Shown here: positions 46,805 through 56,710 of the stretch, in pieces
Layout of the letters: every line of letters begins with the position of its first letter
Numbering within the stretch: position 1 is the stretch's first letter
NCBI GenBank assembly: GCA_003216815.1
Contig: QCIG01000005.1
Coordinates: 1 to 64,000 of the forward strand
Source: Prochlorococcus sp. AG-402-K14
GTDB taxonomy: Bacteria > Cyanobacteriota > Cyanobacteriia > PCC-6307 > Cyanobiaceae
Reading direction: 5' to 3'
DNA: 64,000 nucleotides
Program-made: the position numbers and the translations under genes
The notes under the pieces: generated by a model
The model's database searches: none
Told to the model about the DNA's origin: nothing
What the model saw: only the letters and a program-made list of their open reading frames with translations

Positions 46805-49117
46805 TTAATTTTTAATATCAGACTTAATATTAGTTTCATTGTTATTGATTGAGTCAATTGAATTATTATCTTCTGGTTTCACAAGCTCTAAGTCTATTTG
46901 ATTTTTAAGTATGTCAACTTTAAGTACTCTTACATATACTTTTTGTGCAAGTTGATAAGTTTTCTTATTTTTACGTCCAACTAGTAGGTTTTGCCTTGAT
47001 CTATATTCATACCAATCATCACCCAGTGTACTGACATGCACTAAGCCTTCTGCAGTTAGATCTGAGATTTCAGCAAAAAATCCGTAACTTTGGACTCCAG
47101 TGATGACAGCCGGTAATTCTTTGCCGATAGTTTTTTGCGCTTCTCTACATTGTGCAATAGATATAATATTATTTCTAAACAACTTGGATTTTTTTCTAAT
47201 ATCATTTAAATGCTGAATCAATTTTATATTTGAATGTAAGTCAATTGTTTCTTTTATTTTAGAGGCAAATAATTCCCACTGAATTTTTTTCCAACTATCT
47301 TTTTTACCGAGATCTATAGTTTCTTTATTTCTACTGGAGCTCTTTTTTCTACCATCATTTAAAAGTGTAGTTAATATAAATTGATTAAATATATTCCAAT
47401 AATTTAATGATGGAATACACCATGGAGATTCTAAATTATTATTTTGCATAAGAAAATTATAATCATTATTTTCTTGATAGTGATCAATTTTAAAAAGTTT
47501 TAAATTTATTCCAGGGATTATGTGCTTAACTAATTTCTGAAAAATCTTTTTTTCTTTGCTGGAATCAAATAAACTTATTAATTCAGTTAATGTTACTGAA
47601 CCATCTATATTTAATGTTATCTCCTTATCTAATGCTAAGGATGATTTTATTAATTCATTTATAGATGTTGGGTCTATTTCTTCGTGTTCCTTATATATGA
47701 AGGGTAATTTAAAACCAATTAAATGTTTAGCCAAAATTTTGTTGGATAATCTAACATAAACATCTACAATTGACTGAGGGTCAATGCAATCAAATGTTTG
47801 AGACCAACCATGAAAATCACGGCTGGGGAAAGTATTTTGCAACTCACCTAGTCGTTGTAGGTTTGGTATATCTTCATCCAACTTAATTGTAGCATTATTG
47901 TTATTATTAAGTTGTTTAGCTGAATGGATAATATTATAAATAACTTCTAGGCTGTCTTTGATTGGTTTGATTGCAATTGGAATGGATTTTGATGTGGCTT
48001 TTCTATTATTAATAGCTTTAAGATGTTTCGAGGTGATAAGACTTACAGGTTTAATTTTGCTGAGAGTAAACTTCCAGTCAGTTATTTCTCCTTGGCTATT
48101 TATATCTATCATTAAACTAATTGCATCACATACCTCATTTATTTTAAATTCAGAGGATGACTTGAGTGATTCACTTAAAAATTCAAGCCAATTATTTCCT
48201 AAACATATAATCTCACCTTTATTTTTAAGAAATTGATCTAATTTACTACCTAAATTTATTCTTTCAGAAATTGTAGGAGAGTGAACCCATATTCTATTTC
48301 CTCCTTCGTAGGGTTGAGCAAATAAAGCCGGTAATGAAGGTGAATTTTGACAATCCCAACTTTTAAATAGCAATGAAGACTGAGATGTTAAGTCCTCTCT
48401 ACCTTTTGATGCAATTTTTTTAGGAGAAACTTTTGGAACATAATTACTTGTAGATATTTGATTTTTTGAAAGCAAAATTTCTATATCTCCATCAACACCT
48501 GCATTTAATGGAAGTTCCCTAATTATTGAGCCAGATGCATTTAATTGAGCAACAGGGTATTTAGTTATTTGTATTTCATAGATATGATCACTTTTGGGGA
48601 TTTCATTAAAGCTTTTAATATCTTTTTCTATTTCAATAATTGCAGGTATCCTATCGTCCAATGGATATGCTCTTAATTTCCCAGTGGATTTATCGGATTC
48701 AATTTTGGCCAACAAAACATCATTGTATCTATTTAAAACACATTTAATTGATCCTTCGGGGGCTCGTCGCCTTAATCCCTCCTTAGTTATCAATACAATT
48801 ACCGAATCACCATGCCAAGCGTGATTAAGATTAGCCTCTCGAATATAAATATCATCACCAAGATCTTCTCTAACAACAAAACAATAACCTTTACTGCTAC
48901 AGCGAACTCTTCCTTTTATAAAATCAGTATTTGTATTAATAGAAAGTCTCTCACTTTCATCATACTTAACTAAGCCAAGTTTTGTTAGAGCATTGATTGC
49001 TATGAGTAAATTTTCTCTATCTTGCTTTTTTGTAAGTTTTAATGATTTCTCAAGCTTAACTACTTCCAATCCATCCTCAATATCTAGATTTTCAAGTATC
49101 TGTGAAACTGTTGTCAT
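46805..49117 (-). CDS. RNB-domain protein (Zam-like) with altered catalytic cluster
   Basis: 770 residues. OB-type domains come first (GRVRCSSKGYCFVVREDLGDDIYI), then the RNB region (NRIWVHSPTISERINLGSKLDQFLKNKGE) and an S1 domain near the end (LPAVITGVQSYGFFAEISDLTAEGLVHVS). In active RNase II/R the cluster reads roughly DxxDAxDxDDA; the aligned place here, at about residues 255-270, reads SWDCQNSPSLPALFAQ, so the aspartates are missing. This suggests an RNA-binding but non-degrading homologue. Synechocystis Zam, annotated for acetazolamide resistance, is of this family. In operon with ubiX. Confidence 0.8.
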   Translation of the reverse strand: MTTVSQILENLDIEDGLEVVKLEKSLKLTKKQDRENLLIAINALTKLGLVKYDESERLSINTNTDFIKGRVRCSSKGYCFVVREDLGDDIYIREANLNHAWHGDSVIVLITKEGLRRRAPEGSIKCVLNRYNDVLLAKIESDKSTGKLRAYPLDDRIPAIIEIEKDIKSFNEIPKSDHIYEIQITKYPVAQLNASGSIIRELPLNAGVDGDIEILLSKNQISTSNYVPKVSPKKIASKGREDLTSQSSLLFKSWDCQNSPSLPALFAQPYEGGNRIWVHSPTISERINLGSKLDQFLKNKGEIICLGNNWLEFLSESLKSSSEFKINEVCDAISLMIDINSQGEITDWKFTLSKIKPVSLITSKHLKAINNRKATSKSIPIAIKPIKDSLEVIYNIIHSAKQLNNNNNATIKLDEDIPNLQRLGELQNTFPSRDFHGWSQTFDCIDPQSIVDVYVRLSNKILAKHLIGFKLPFIYKEHEEIDPTSINELIKSSLALDKEITLNIDGSVTLTELISLFDSSKEKKIFQKLVKHIIPGINLKLFKIDHYQENNDYNFLMQNNNLESPWCIPSLNYWNIFNQFILTTLLNDGRKKSSSRNKETIDLGKKDSWKKIQWELFASKIKETIDLHSNIKLIQHLNDIRKKSKLFRNNIISIAQCREAQKTIGKELPAVITGVQSYGFFAEISDLTAEGLVHVSTLGDDWYEYRSRQNLLVGRKNKKTYQLAQKVYVRVLKVDILKNQIDLELVKPEDNNSIDSINNNETNIKSDIKN

Positions 49118-49204
49118 AGTATTGGTGGCAGGTTGATTTGATTAAATTGAATAAAAGTCTTTAAGAATAAAAGACATTTATTTTAGAAAAATCATTTTTG
49201 GTTA

Positions 49205-49498
49205 CTAGTTTTCACTAGCAATATCATTTTTGCTTTTTACTAGAAGGTTAATTCCTATAATTAAGAATACTATTCCAGAAAGCAGTTTGAGTAGGAAGGC
49301 GGGGATTAAGTTCGCAATAGAGCCGCCTGCCAATGATCCCAAAAGGGTAGCTAAAATGAGAGCTATTGATGAGCCAATAAATACAGCTAATGGTTTATTA
49401 GTTGTACTACTTAAAGTTATTGTGGTTAACTGCGTTTTGTCGCCCATTTCAGCAAGAAAAACAGTGACAAAGGTTGTGAGAAAAAGAGTAAGGAGCAT
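49205..49498 (-). CDS. UPF0016/GDT1-family half transporter (second half)
   Basis: 97 residues with three hydrophobic segments. The signature EMGDKTQLTT is at residues 17-26. Full UPF0016 proteins carry two such repeats; this and the next gene each encode one, so the functional unit is probably a heterodimer. In cyanobacteria relatives export Mn2+/Ca2+. It lies 16 bases downstream of the other half. Confidence 0.85.
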   Translation of the reverse strand: MLLTLFLTTFVTVFLAEMGDKTQLTTITLSSTTNKPLAVFIGSSIALILATLLGSLAGGSIANLIPAFLLKLLSGIVFLIIGINLLVKSKNDIASEN

Positions 49499-49514
49499 TT
49501 ATTTAATTTAAATT

Positions 49515-49904
49515 TTAATCATGAATAAAGTCAATAAAACCTTGTGATACTAGGTATATTCCCAAACTTAACATAATTATTCCTGAAACCACTGTAAACC
49601 TCTGCCTTGGTAAATTATTTGCTATCCATTGCCCAATTAGAACACCAAGTAGGCTTGTTGATATTAACGCTAAAGCTGCACTAATAAAGATGATTAATGG
49701 TCTACCCGACTGTGCAGAAAGCATTAAGGTCGCAAGCTGCGTCTTGTCGCCTAGTTCGGCCAGGAAGATTGTACTAAATGTTGTAATTAATATATTTAAA
49801 AAAGTATTAGAATCATTTGAGTCACTAGCTTTAAGGTTGGAATTTGAATTAGGTTGACCCATTATATCCAGGAAAAAGATGCTAACTTGAGTCTTATGTT
49901 TCAA
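49515..49904 (-). CDS. UPF0016/GDT1-family half transporter (first half)
   Basis: 129 residues with an N-terminal extension (about 35 residues, N/S-rich) and three hydrophobic segments. The signature ELGDKTQLAT is present. It reads first in the two-gene unit with the 97-residue half, 16 bases apart. The extension could mean a different start: another ATG is at MGQPNSNSN (about 49862). Confidence 0.85.
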   Translation of the reverse strand: MKHKTQVSIFFLDIMGQPNSNSNLKASDSNDSNTFLNILITTFSTIFLAELGDKTQLATLMLSAQSGRPLIIFISAALALISTSLLGVLIGQWIANNLPRQRFTVVSGIIMLSLGIYLVSQGFIDFIHD

Positions 49905-50152
49905 ATCAATTATATCTTATATATAAAACCTCTAATTAATCAAGCTATAAATCTAGATCCTACGCAGAGATGTTTTTTCATAATAAGAAATACTTTGTAC
50001 TACCCCTTAATTTAAAAAACTACATTCATCAGTTATAACTATTCAACTTTTACTCATAAAATCATGTAATCTTGCCGTTTGATCAAATTTCTTTAATTAT
50101 TGCTAACCAATGACTGATAATTTAGTATCATATGCAGAGTTTTTAAATTAAC

Positions 50153-50236
50153 ATGGGAAACTTATTGCCCCTAGTAGCAGTTTTTCTTGCAGGACCAGCA
50201 ATCATTGCATTAATCTTCTATAGAAGAGGTGTTTAA
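50153..50236 (+). CDS. psb30: photosystem II protein Psb30/Ycf12
   Basis: Below the track cut-off: 27 residues, MGNLLPLVAVFLAGPAIIALIFYRRGV. One membrane helix followed by YRRG; the GPAIIALIFxRRG pattern fits Psb30/Ycf12, a small subunit that stabilises the PSII complex in the thylakoid. Compared with other Ycf12 the N-terminus is similar in length. Stop 4 bases from the recJ stop on the other strand. Confidence 0.72.
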   Translation: MGNLLPLVAVFLAGPAIIALIFYRRGV

Positions 50237-50240
50237 AAGT

Positions 50241-52130
50241 TTAAGCTGATTTACCAAGAGCAATTTCTGCAAAGGAGAGAATCTTTTTTGCAAAGATTTC
50301 TTTTTTATTATTTTTACCAGAAGATTGGAATGATAAATCAGAGGAGAGATGATCTCCTTTTGAATTAGTAATTAATACTTCCATGTTGTCAGTTAATTGA
50401 CATTTATAATATCTATTATGTAACTTTAGATCTACAATATCTTTATGCATTTTTATATCAATTAAATTTAACTGAAGCTTATTCATATTATTCCACCTAT
50501 TAATTTCTATATGAAATGCTATATCAACTAAATCATATTTTTTCAAATCTCTAGAATAGTTCCACATTATTGCATCTATAGATCCATTAGAATCATCTAG
50601 CTTCATTTTCATATGATTGCCTTTAAGCTTAAAAATCTCAATGACCTTGCATTTTCTTGTCCAAAAAATTGGTGCAGGATTCATTATTCCATATGGTCCA
50701 ACTAACATTAATTGATTATAGAATTCATCATTAATATCTTTAAAATGTAAGTAAGCATCTGGCTTTACAAATTTGTTCAAATCACAGTTATTCATTTCAC
50801 TTATTGCTATCTTATTTAATCTTGTCATTAGTTCAGGAATATTTTCTTCTTTTATTGTGAAACCAGCTGCAGCAGAATGACCACCATGAGCTATAAGGAT
50901 ATCATTGCATTTATCTAATGCTAAATTAACTTTCACTAAATTATTAGATCTAATAGATCCTCTAAATAACCCATCATTAGCTTCAGAAACAATTGCTGTA
51001 GGCAGGTTAAATTTATCAACAACTCTTGCAGCTACAATACCAATTATCCCAGGATGCCATTCTCTTTTTGTGAGTACAAGGAACTTTTTATTTTTGTTAT
51101 ATTCGTTTTGTGCAATTTCCATAGCTTCATGCTCAACTAAAGCCGTAATTCTTTTCCTCTCTATATTTATTGCAAAACATTGTTTCGTAAGTTCATTTAT
51201 TGAATTGAGGGATTCATTAGTTAAAAGATCAATTATAAGTTTAGGATCACCTATCCTTCCTACAGCGTTTATTAATGGGGCGATTTTATAACCAATATCA
51301 TCCGATGTGATTTGAACTTTATCAATATCTAGTTTTTTAATAATTGAAATAATTCCATTATTTTTAGTTGAATTAATTTGAGGTAGACAATCCTTCAGGA
51401 TTTTCCTGTTAGCCCCTATAAGGGGGGCCATATCAGCAACTGTTCCAATACAAAATAAGGCATTTGCTGAGGTCTGATCTATATCAAAGTTTAATTTATC
51501 ACAAATATTAATAGCTAAAATGTAGGCGAGACCAACGCCAGCTAAATACTTATATGGAGAATTAGATGGTAATCGTTCAGGATGAATTAATGCAAAAATA
51601 TCTATATTTTTGTTAGGTATCTTATGATGATCTGTAATTATTAGATCAATACCAAGTTCATTAGATTTCTGAATTGCATCAAATGCAGATATTCCATTAT
51701 CAACAGTAATAATTAGATTTATTTCTTTTAATTTTATCTCATTAATCATTTTTATATTTAAACCATAACCATCCTCTTGTCTCGATGGAATAAATGGTAT
51801 TGCTTCAGCTCCTAATTTATTTAATAATTCAACTAAAAGAACTGAACTAGTTATCCCATCTGCATCATAATCACCGCAAATTGCGATTTTCTCACTTCTT
51901 TTACAAGCTTCTATTATTCTTAATGAAGCCTTTTCCAGTTCTTTGAAATGATCTTCAGCTTTAGGGAGATCTGATGGGGCTAAGAATTCATTTAATTCAT
52001 GATTAACATCAATACCTCTTCTACATAAGACTTTCAGTAATGTGTTATTTATTTCATAATTAGAAATTTGATCATCTTTTATTGGCATTGGTAATAACCA
52101 TCTTTTGATATGATTATGTATAGTTTTCAA
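50241..52130 (-). CDS. recJ: single-stranded DNA-specific exonuclease RecJ
   Basis: 629 residues. DHH-family motifs: IAICGDYDADGITSS (about 80), IITDHHKIP (DHH, about 160), APLINAVGRIGD, and the DHHA1 motif AHGGHSAAAGFTI (about 413). RecJ degrades 5'-ended ssDNA in recombination and mismatch repair. Start ATG 52130. Confidence 0.95.
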   Translation of the reverse strand: MKTIHNHIKRWLLPMPIKDDQISNYEINNTLLKVLCRRGIDVNHELNEFLAPSDLPKAEDHFKELEKASLRIIEACKRSEKIAICGDYDADGITSSVLLVELLNKLGAEAIPFIPSRQEDGYGLNIKMINEIKLKEINLIITVDNGISAFDAIQKSNELGIDLIITDHHKIPNKNIDIFALIHPERLPSNSPYKYLAGVGLAYILAINICDKLNFDIDQTSANALFCIGTVADMAPLIGANRKILKDCLPQINSTKNNGIISIIKKLDIDKVQITSDDIGYKIAPLINAVGRIGDPKLIIDLLTNESLNSINELTKQCFAINIERKRITALVEHEAMEIAQNEYNKNKKFLVLTKREWHPGIIGIVAARVVDKFNLPTAIVSEANDGLFRGSIRSNNLVKVNLALDKCNDILIAHGGHSAAAGFTIKEENIPELMTRLNKIAISEMNNCDLNKFVKPDAYLHFKDINDEFYNQLMLVGPYGIMNPAPIFWTRKCKVIEIFKLKGNHMKMKLDDSNGSIDAIMWNYSRDLKKYDLVDIAFHIEINRWNNMNKLQLNLIDIKMHKDIVDLKLHNRYYKCQLTDNMEVLITNSKGDHLSSDLSFQSSGKNNKKEIFAKKILSFAEIALGKSA

Positions 52131-52190
52131 AAGCTTATCCTTGATTAATTAATTATTAATCAGAATTATATTAGATTTAAATTAAATTAC

Positions 52191-52937
52191 ATGCATAAGT
52201 TAAAAGCTGTATTTTGGGATGTAGATGGAACAATAGCCGACACAGAACTTTGTGGGCATAGAGTCGCATTTAATTTGGCATTTAAGGATTTTGGTATCGA
52301 TTGGTGCTGGAATGAGAACAAATATTTAGAACTTTTAAAAATATCAGGTGGACTAAATCGAATTATTCATTATCGCAATGAGATAAATAGTCAACTTAAG
52401 GATGAATTCTGTTCCAAAATTCAATCAAGAAAACGTCATCATTACAAACAATTAGTTAAAGCAGGAAAGATCAAGATTAGGAATGGAGTCCTAAGGCTTA
52501 TTGATGAACTTGCTAGCTTTAATGTAGAACAATATATTGTTACGACAAGTGGTAAGGAATCCTTAGAGCCTTTTTTAAATACTTCATTAAAATTGCATCT
52601 CAAATATTTTTCTAGAATAATCACCTATGAAGATGTAAGTAAACATAAACCTTTTCCAGACGCATACAAATTAGCAATAAATTTATCAAAAATTTCAAAT
52701 GTAAATTGTATTGCTATTGAAGACTCTAAAATAGGTGTTGAGGCTGCAAAAGCAGCTAATCTCAATTGTCTTTTAACAATTCCACCATGGTCAACTTCGG
52801 TAAATAAAATTACTAAACTTGCAAATTCCTGTGTAGATAATCTTGGAGACAGCTATAATAAATCTAATGTTATTTATGGTAAACCTTTAAATAGTAAGAA
52901 TGTTGATTTTAAATATCTAACAAAAATTATTAATTAA
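52191..52937 (+). CDS. HAD-superfamily hydrolase (CbbY/phosphoglycolate phosphatase-like)
   Basis: 248 residues. HAD motif I AVFWDVDGTIADTE (DxDGT), motif II VTTSGK, motif III/IV KPFPDAYKLAI and IAIEDSKIGVEAAKAA. The cap insertion comes after motif I, as in CbbY-like sugar-phosphate phosphatases. It may act in Calvin-cycle by-product clean-up (CbbY removes xylulose bisphosphate), but the substrate is uncertain. Followed 4 bases later by ycf20. Confidence 0.85.
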   Translation: MHKLKAVFWDVDGTIADTELCGHRVAFNLAFKDFGIDWCWNENKYLELLKISGGLNRIIHYRNEINSQLKDEFCSKIQSRKRHHYKQLVKAGKIKIRNGVLRLIDELASFNVEQYIVTTSGKESLEPFLNTSLKLHLKYFSRIITYEDVSKHKPFPDAYKLAINLSKISNVNCIAIEDSKIGVEAAKAANLNCLLTIPPWSTSVNKITKLANSCVDNLGDSYNKSNVIYGKPLNSKNVDFKYLTKIIN

Positions 52938-52941
52938 TTAA

Positions 52942-53271
52942 ATGCAAAGAACCAGATTTAGAAAATTTTTGAATTCAATGTTATTAATTATAAATCCTAT
53001 AATATCGGATTCATGGAGTAAAAGAAGCTTAATACTTCTTTCATTGCTTTCGGGATTTTATTTTACAAATAGCTTAATTTCATTTTTACTTGATAAATCT
53101 GTCAATACAATCGTTTTAGCTGCATCATTACTAATAATCATGGAGGTTACAATTAGATCAACATTATTAATAAAATTCTCTAAATTAAAAATAATTGTAA
53201 ATGCTATTAATAATTTCAGAATAGGTTCAACCTACGCACTAATTCTAGAGGCTTTTAAACTTGGTTCATAA
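52942..53271 (+). CDS. ycf20: Ycf20/DUF565 membrane protein
   Basis: 109 residues. Pattern TRFRKFLNSML...WSKRSLILLSLLSGFYFTNSL and the ending NAINNFRIGSTYALILEAFKLGS is the Ycf20/DUF565 signature. About two or three membrane segments. In algae and plants it is linked to photoprotection; the bacterial role is unclear. Co-transcribed with the HAD gene (4-base gap). Confidence 0.85.
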   Translation: MQRTRFRKFLNSMLLIINPIISDSWSKRSLILLSLLSGFYFTNSLISFLLDKSVNTIVLAASLLIIMEVTIRSTLLIKFSKLKIIVNAINNFRIGSTYALILEAFKLGS

Positions 53272-53277
53272 ATGAGC

Positions 53278-53457
53278 TTAATCAGATTCTTCTTCAGATG
53301 TTTCATTCATAGGATAAACAAATCCCTGAGCACGGCCTGTAAGAACTGATTTACCTATAGATAAGGCCTTTTCGGCTGCAATAGCTGCTTTGCCTTTCCA
53401 AATTGCATGCCTTTGATTTCTTTTACCTTTAGAGGTCTTTTTCTTAGGTACAGCCAT
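53278..53457 (-). CDS. rpmF: 50S ribosomal protein L32
   Basis: Below the track cut-off at 59 residues: [49 protein letters not shown]..., ending [16 protein letters not shown] is the hallmark of L32 and the length fits. A component of the large ribosomal subunit near the peptidyl transferase centre. Convergent with ycf20, 6 bases apart. Confidence 0.95.
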   Translation of the reverse strand: MAVPKKKTSKGKRNQRHAIWKGKAAIAAEKALSIGKSVLTGRAQGFVYPMNETSEEESD

Positions 53458-53628
53458 TTTTTCTAGACATTTACAATTTTTTTTATTTTATAACGTCATG
53501 CTCCAATTAAACAAAACCAATTTTAAAAACTAATTTCTTGTCTCTTTTTCTTTATATACTCAAGATGGTACATATTTTTACTATAGTTTAAGTGTAAATT
53601 CTATTTTATTATTTGAATTAATTATCAA

Positions 53629-55356
53629 ATGAGTAAAAGTTATAGTCAATTATTAAAGGATATTGAAGGCGGTGAAATTATTTCTATTCTTCTAATACCA
53701 AAAAGAAGAGAGGTTGTTGTTGAATTTAATAATGGAGAGAAAAAGATTATTCCAATATTTTATAATGATCAAAAAATCCTTAGGCTGTCTGAAGAATATA
53801 ATGTACCTCTTAATGTTAGAGATCATAGTGCTGAACAGCGTTTAGCTAATGTCATCACAGGGCTAGGACTATCTTTAATATTTATTTTATCGCTTTCATT
53901 TTTAATCAGACGATCAACAAAGTTATTAAATAATATGCAGAGTTTTTCTCGTCGGTCTTCAGAGGTTAATCCAGACGATATTAGTAAAATTACATTCGAC
54001 GACGTTGCTGGCCTTAATGCAGAATCGGATGAATTGAGAGAAATTGTTACTTTTTTAAAGAGCCCTCAAGTTCTGATTGATCTTGGTGCCAATGCTCCAA
54101 AAGGTGTTTTGTTAGTTGGTCCCCCCGGTACAGGTAAGACATTATTAGCTCGTGCAATTGCAGGAGAAGCAAATGTTCCTTTCTTTTCTATTTCTGCATC
54201 AGAATTTGTTGAAATGTTTGTAGGTGTTGGTGCTAGTCGAGTTAGAGATTTATTTAAAAGTGCAAAGTCAAAATCACCATGCATTGTCTTTATTGATGAA
54301 ATTGACTCTATTGGTCGTCAAAGAGGAGCTGGGATAGGAGGTGGTAATGATGAAAGAGAACAAACATTAAATCAACTCCTAACAGAAATGGATGGATTTA
54401 CTGTTAATAGTGGTGTAATTGTTATTGCAGCGACAAACAGACCTGATGTACTGGATAAAGCTCTAACAAGACCAGGAAGATTTGATCGTCGTATTGATAT
54501 TTCATTACCGGATAGAAATGCAAGATACAAAATATTATCAGTTCATGCAAGAACCAAACCTCTCTCAGATTCGGTAACTCTTATGGAGTGGGCTAGCAAA
54601 ACACCAGGTTTTTCTGGAGCTGATTTGCAGAACCTACTTAATGAAGCAGCAATCTATGCAGCAAGAAATGATCAATCGAAAATAACTAACCAGGAAATAG
54701 ATAAGGCTCTTGAGAAAGCACGCTTTGGATTACTATCTAAGCCACTTACAGATAGTACCAAAAAAAGACAAATTGCTTATCAGATTATTGGAAAAACATT
54801 AGTAGCATTATTAATTAATTCACAGGATAAATTAGAAAAAATATCATTATTCAAGTCTCTTCGAGATATTTCTGGCATGACTTACTTCACACCTGATGAA
54901 GAAACAATAGACAGTGGTTTAATTTCCAGAAGCTATATCTATAACAAAATTGTGATTTCACTTGGAGCTAGAGCAGCAGAATCAATTGTATTTGGAGCTA
55001 ACGAGGTAACTCAAGGTTCACAAAAAGATCTTGAAGATGTGTATTTTTGGGCTAATCAAATGGTTACTAAATTTGGTTTCTCTGAACTTGGACCAATTGC
55101 ATTTCAATCTGATAGTGATTCTATTTTTCTTGGAAGGGATTTTATGAAAAGAAGAAAAGAATATTCCCAAAGTACAAGTAAGGAAATTGATAAACAAATA
55201 ATTTTAATTGTTAATAAAGGTATAAATCATGCAATAAAACTACTCTCGGATAAAGTTGAACTTATGGATACACTTGTTGATGAGTTAATGGAAAAAGAAA
55301 CACTTGATTCAGAATATATTACAAATAAACTTGGCTCTTACCTCTCATTGAATTAA
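53629..55356 (+). CDS. FtsH-family AAA+ protein with degenerate protease motif
   Basis: 575 residues, close to normal. The AAA+ module is intact: Walker [10 protein letters not shown] (about 163-171), the pore loop [13 protein letters not shown], Walker [12 protein letters not shown], and the arginine finger region [20 protein letters not shown]. The zinc motif that should read HEAGH reads QIIGK (residues 385-389), though the third ligand region [10 protein letters not shown] is kept. There is only one predicted membrane helix (about 75-93); the usual first helix is absent and an in-frame stop (53614) rules out a longer start. It probably acts as an unfoldase or as a subunit of FtsH hetero-oligomers. 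Confidence 0.9.
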   Translation: MSKSYSQLLKDIEGGEIISILLIPKRREVVVEFNNGEKKIIPIFYNDQKILRLSEEYNVPLNVRDHSAEQRLANVITGLGLSLIFILSLSFLIRRSTKLLNNMQSFSRRSSEVNPDDISKITFDDVAGLNAESDELREIVTFLKSPQVLIDLGANAPKGVLLVGPPGTGKTLLARAIAGEANVPFFSISASEFVEMFVGVGASRVRDLFKSAKSKSPCIVFIDEIDSIGRQRGAGIGGGNDEREQTLNQLLTEMDGFTVNSGVIVIAATNRPDVLDKALTRPGRFDRRIDISLPDRNARYKILSVHARTKPLSDSVTLMEWASKTPGFSGADLQNLLNEAAIYAARNDQSKITNQEIDKALEKARFGLLSKPLTDSTKKRQIAYQIIGKTLVALLINSQDKLEKISLFKSLRDISGMTYFTPDEETIDSGLISRSYIYNKIVISLGARAAESIVFGANEVTQGSQKDLEDVYFWANQMVTKFGFSELGPIAFQSDSDSIFLGRDFMKRRKEYSQSTSKEIDKQIILIVNKGINHAIKLLSDKVELMDTLVDELMEKETLDSEYITNKLGSYLSLN

Positions 55357-55375
55357 TAGTTTTTTGTTTATTACT

Positions 55376-55972
55376 TCATAATGCTGAGAAATATTCTTTG
55401 CTACCTTTAGGGTCTTCCTTCATGGTTTTATCACCAGGTGTCCAGCCAGCGGGACATACTTCATCTGGATGTGATTCTACGTATTGATATGCTTGCAAAA
55501 TCCTTAGCGTTTCATCAATATTTCTTCCTACAGGGGCTTTGTTTATTGTTGAATGCATAATTACACCTTTAGGGTTAATTATAAATAAACCCCTGTCGGC
55601 TTCTCCATCCTCATTTAGAACATTATAAGATTGGCAAATTTCACGCTTAAGATCAGATACAAGTGGGTAGTTAATATCTCCTATTCCGCCTTCATTTCTA
55701 GGTGTTTGTATCCAAGCTAAATGTGTAAATTTGCTATCAACTGATACACCTAATACTTCCGTGTTCTTGCTGCTGAAATCACTATATCTATCACTGAAAG
55801 CAGTAATTTCAGTTGGGCATACAAAAGTAAAATCTAATGGATAGAAAAACAAAACAACGTATTTGCCTCTGTATTTAGATAGAGAGATGTCTTTAAATTC
55901 TTGATCAACGACTGCAGTAGCAGAAAAGTCAGGTGCTTGCATGCCAACCCTTAGGCATTCATTTGTCGTCAT
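55376..55972 (-). CDS. 2-Cys peroxiredoxin
   Basis: 198 residues. The peroxidatic cysteine is in [10 protein letters not shown] and the resolving cysteine in [11 protein letters not shown], typical of the 2-Cys (Prx1/AhpC-type) group. It reduces H2O2 and hydroperoxides, a major defence against photosynthetic oxidants. Convergent with the ftsH-like gene, 19 bases apart. Start at ATG 55972. Confidence 0.95.
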   Translation of the reverse strand: MTTNECLRVGMQAPDFSATAVVDQEFKDISLSKYRGKYVVLFFYPLDFTFVCPTEITAFSDRYSDFSSKNTEVLGVSVDSKFTHLAWIQTPRNEGGIGDINYPLVSDLKREICQSYNVLNEDGEADRGLFIINPKGVIMHSTINKAPVGRNIDETLRILQAYQYVESHPDEVCPAGWTPGDKTMKEDPKGSKEYFSAL

Positions 55973-56095
55973 GGAAATTGATGCGTATTTTGATTGGTTT
56001 AGAGGCTAGAGAACTTCCCCTTTTCCTTTTTATAATTTATCATGTAAAGACCTTAGAAACTTTTTCTTTCTACCTAAACGACCATAATTCATAAA

Positions 56096-56509
56096 ATGAT
56101 TGAACAAATCAGTTGGGATGCAACCCTAGTTAAGAAATTTAGTTCTTCAAACCATTATAAGATGTTAAATCAATTGAGAAGCGAAGTTAAAAAGTATCCC
56201 TTAACTAGAAAGAAAAATACAATAACAAAACCAATCAAGGATAATAACATAGGAAGAAAAAATAATCAGGCAACAGCTTTTCCTAAAGAGATTTCTATAT
56301 CAAGAATAGAAAATACTAATAATGAAAAGACAGGTAGTAAATCAACTGTAAGTTTTAATAATTCGAAAAATTTCTCTATTTATAATAATATTAATAATGA
56401 GAATATAGAGGAACAAAAAGATAATAAATTATTAGAAGGAGACTGCTCAAACCTAGACGCTAAACCAACTACATTCAAAGAACGACTAACTAAAATAGAT
56501 ATGAATTAA
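56096..56509 (+). CDS. conserved hypothetical protein with disordered tail
   Basis: 137 residues. The ordered N-terminus reads MIEQISWDATLVKKFSSSNHYKMLNQLRSEVKKYPLTRK and resembles a protein common to picocyanobacteria. The rest is Asn/Lys-rich and probably disordered, with a short C-terminal motif KPTTFKERLTKIDMN. Function unknown. Upstream of the tRNA-Met gene on the other strand. Confidence 0.7.
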   Translation: MIEQISWDATLVKKFSSSNHYKMLNQLRSEVKKYPLTRKKNTITKPIKDNNIGRKNNQATAFPKEISISRIENTNNEKTGSKSTVSFNNSKNFSIYNNINNENIEEQKDNKLLEGDCSNLDAKPTTFKERLTKIDMN

Positions 56510-56636
56510 ATCTTATGTTTATAACTATTTTAAAAACTCATCCATATAAAATTTTTAAACAATATTAAAGCATAAACATCAAAAATATTAAATTAATATC
56601 ACATATAATCCTTTTAATAGACCAATAGAAAAGAAA

Positions 56637-56710
56637 TGTCAGTGGAGAGACTTGAACTCTCGACCTCAGCGTTATGAATGCTGTGCTCTAACCAGCTGAG
56701 CTACACTGAC
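56637..56710 (-). tRNA. tRNA-Met(CAU), elongator type
   Basis: Read on the minus strand, a 74-nt cloverleaf: acceptor GTCAGTG/CACTGAC, D stem GCTC/GAGC, anticodon arm CAGCA-TTCATAA-CGCTG with CAT anticodon, T arm GAGAG-TTCAAGT-CTCTC and discriminator A. A G1-C72 pair means it is not initiator. A tRNA-Ile(k2CAU) cannot be fully excluded. No CCA encoded. It marks the start of an accessory-looking stretch. Confidence 0.9.
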
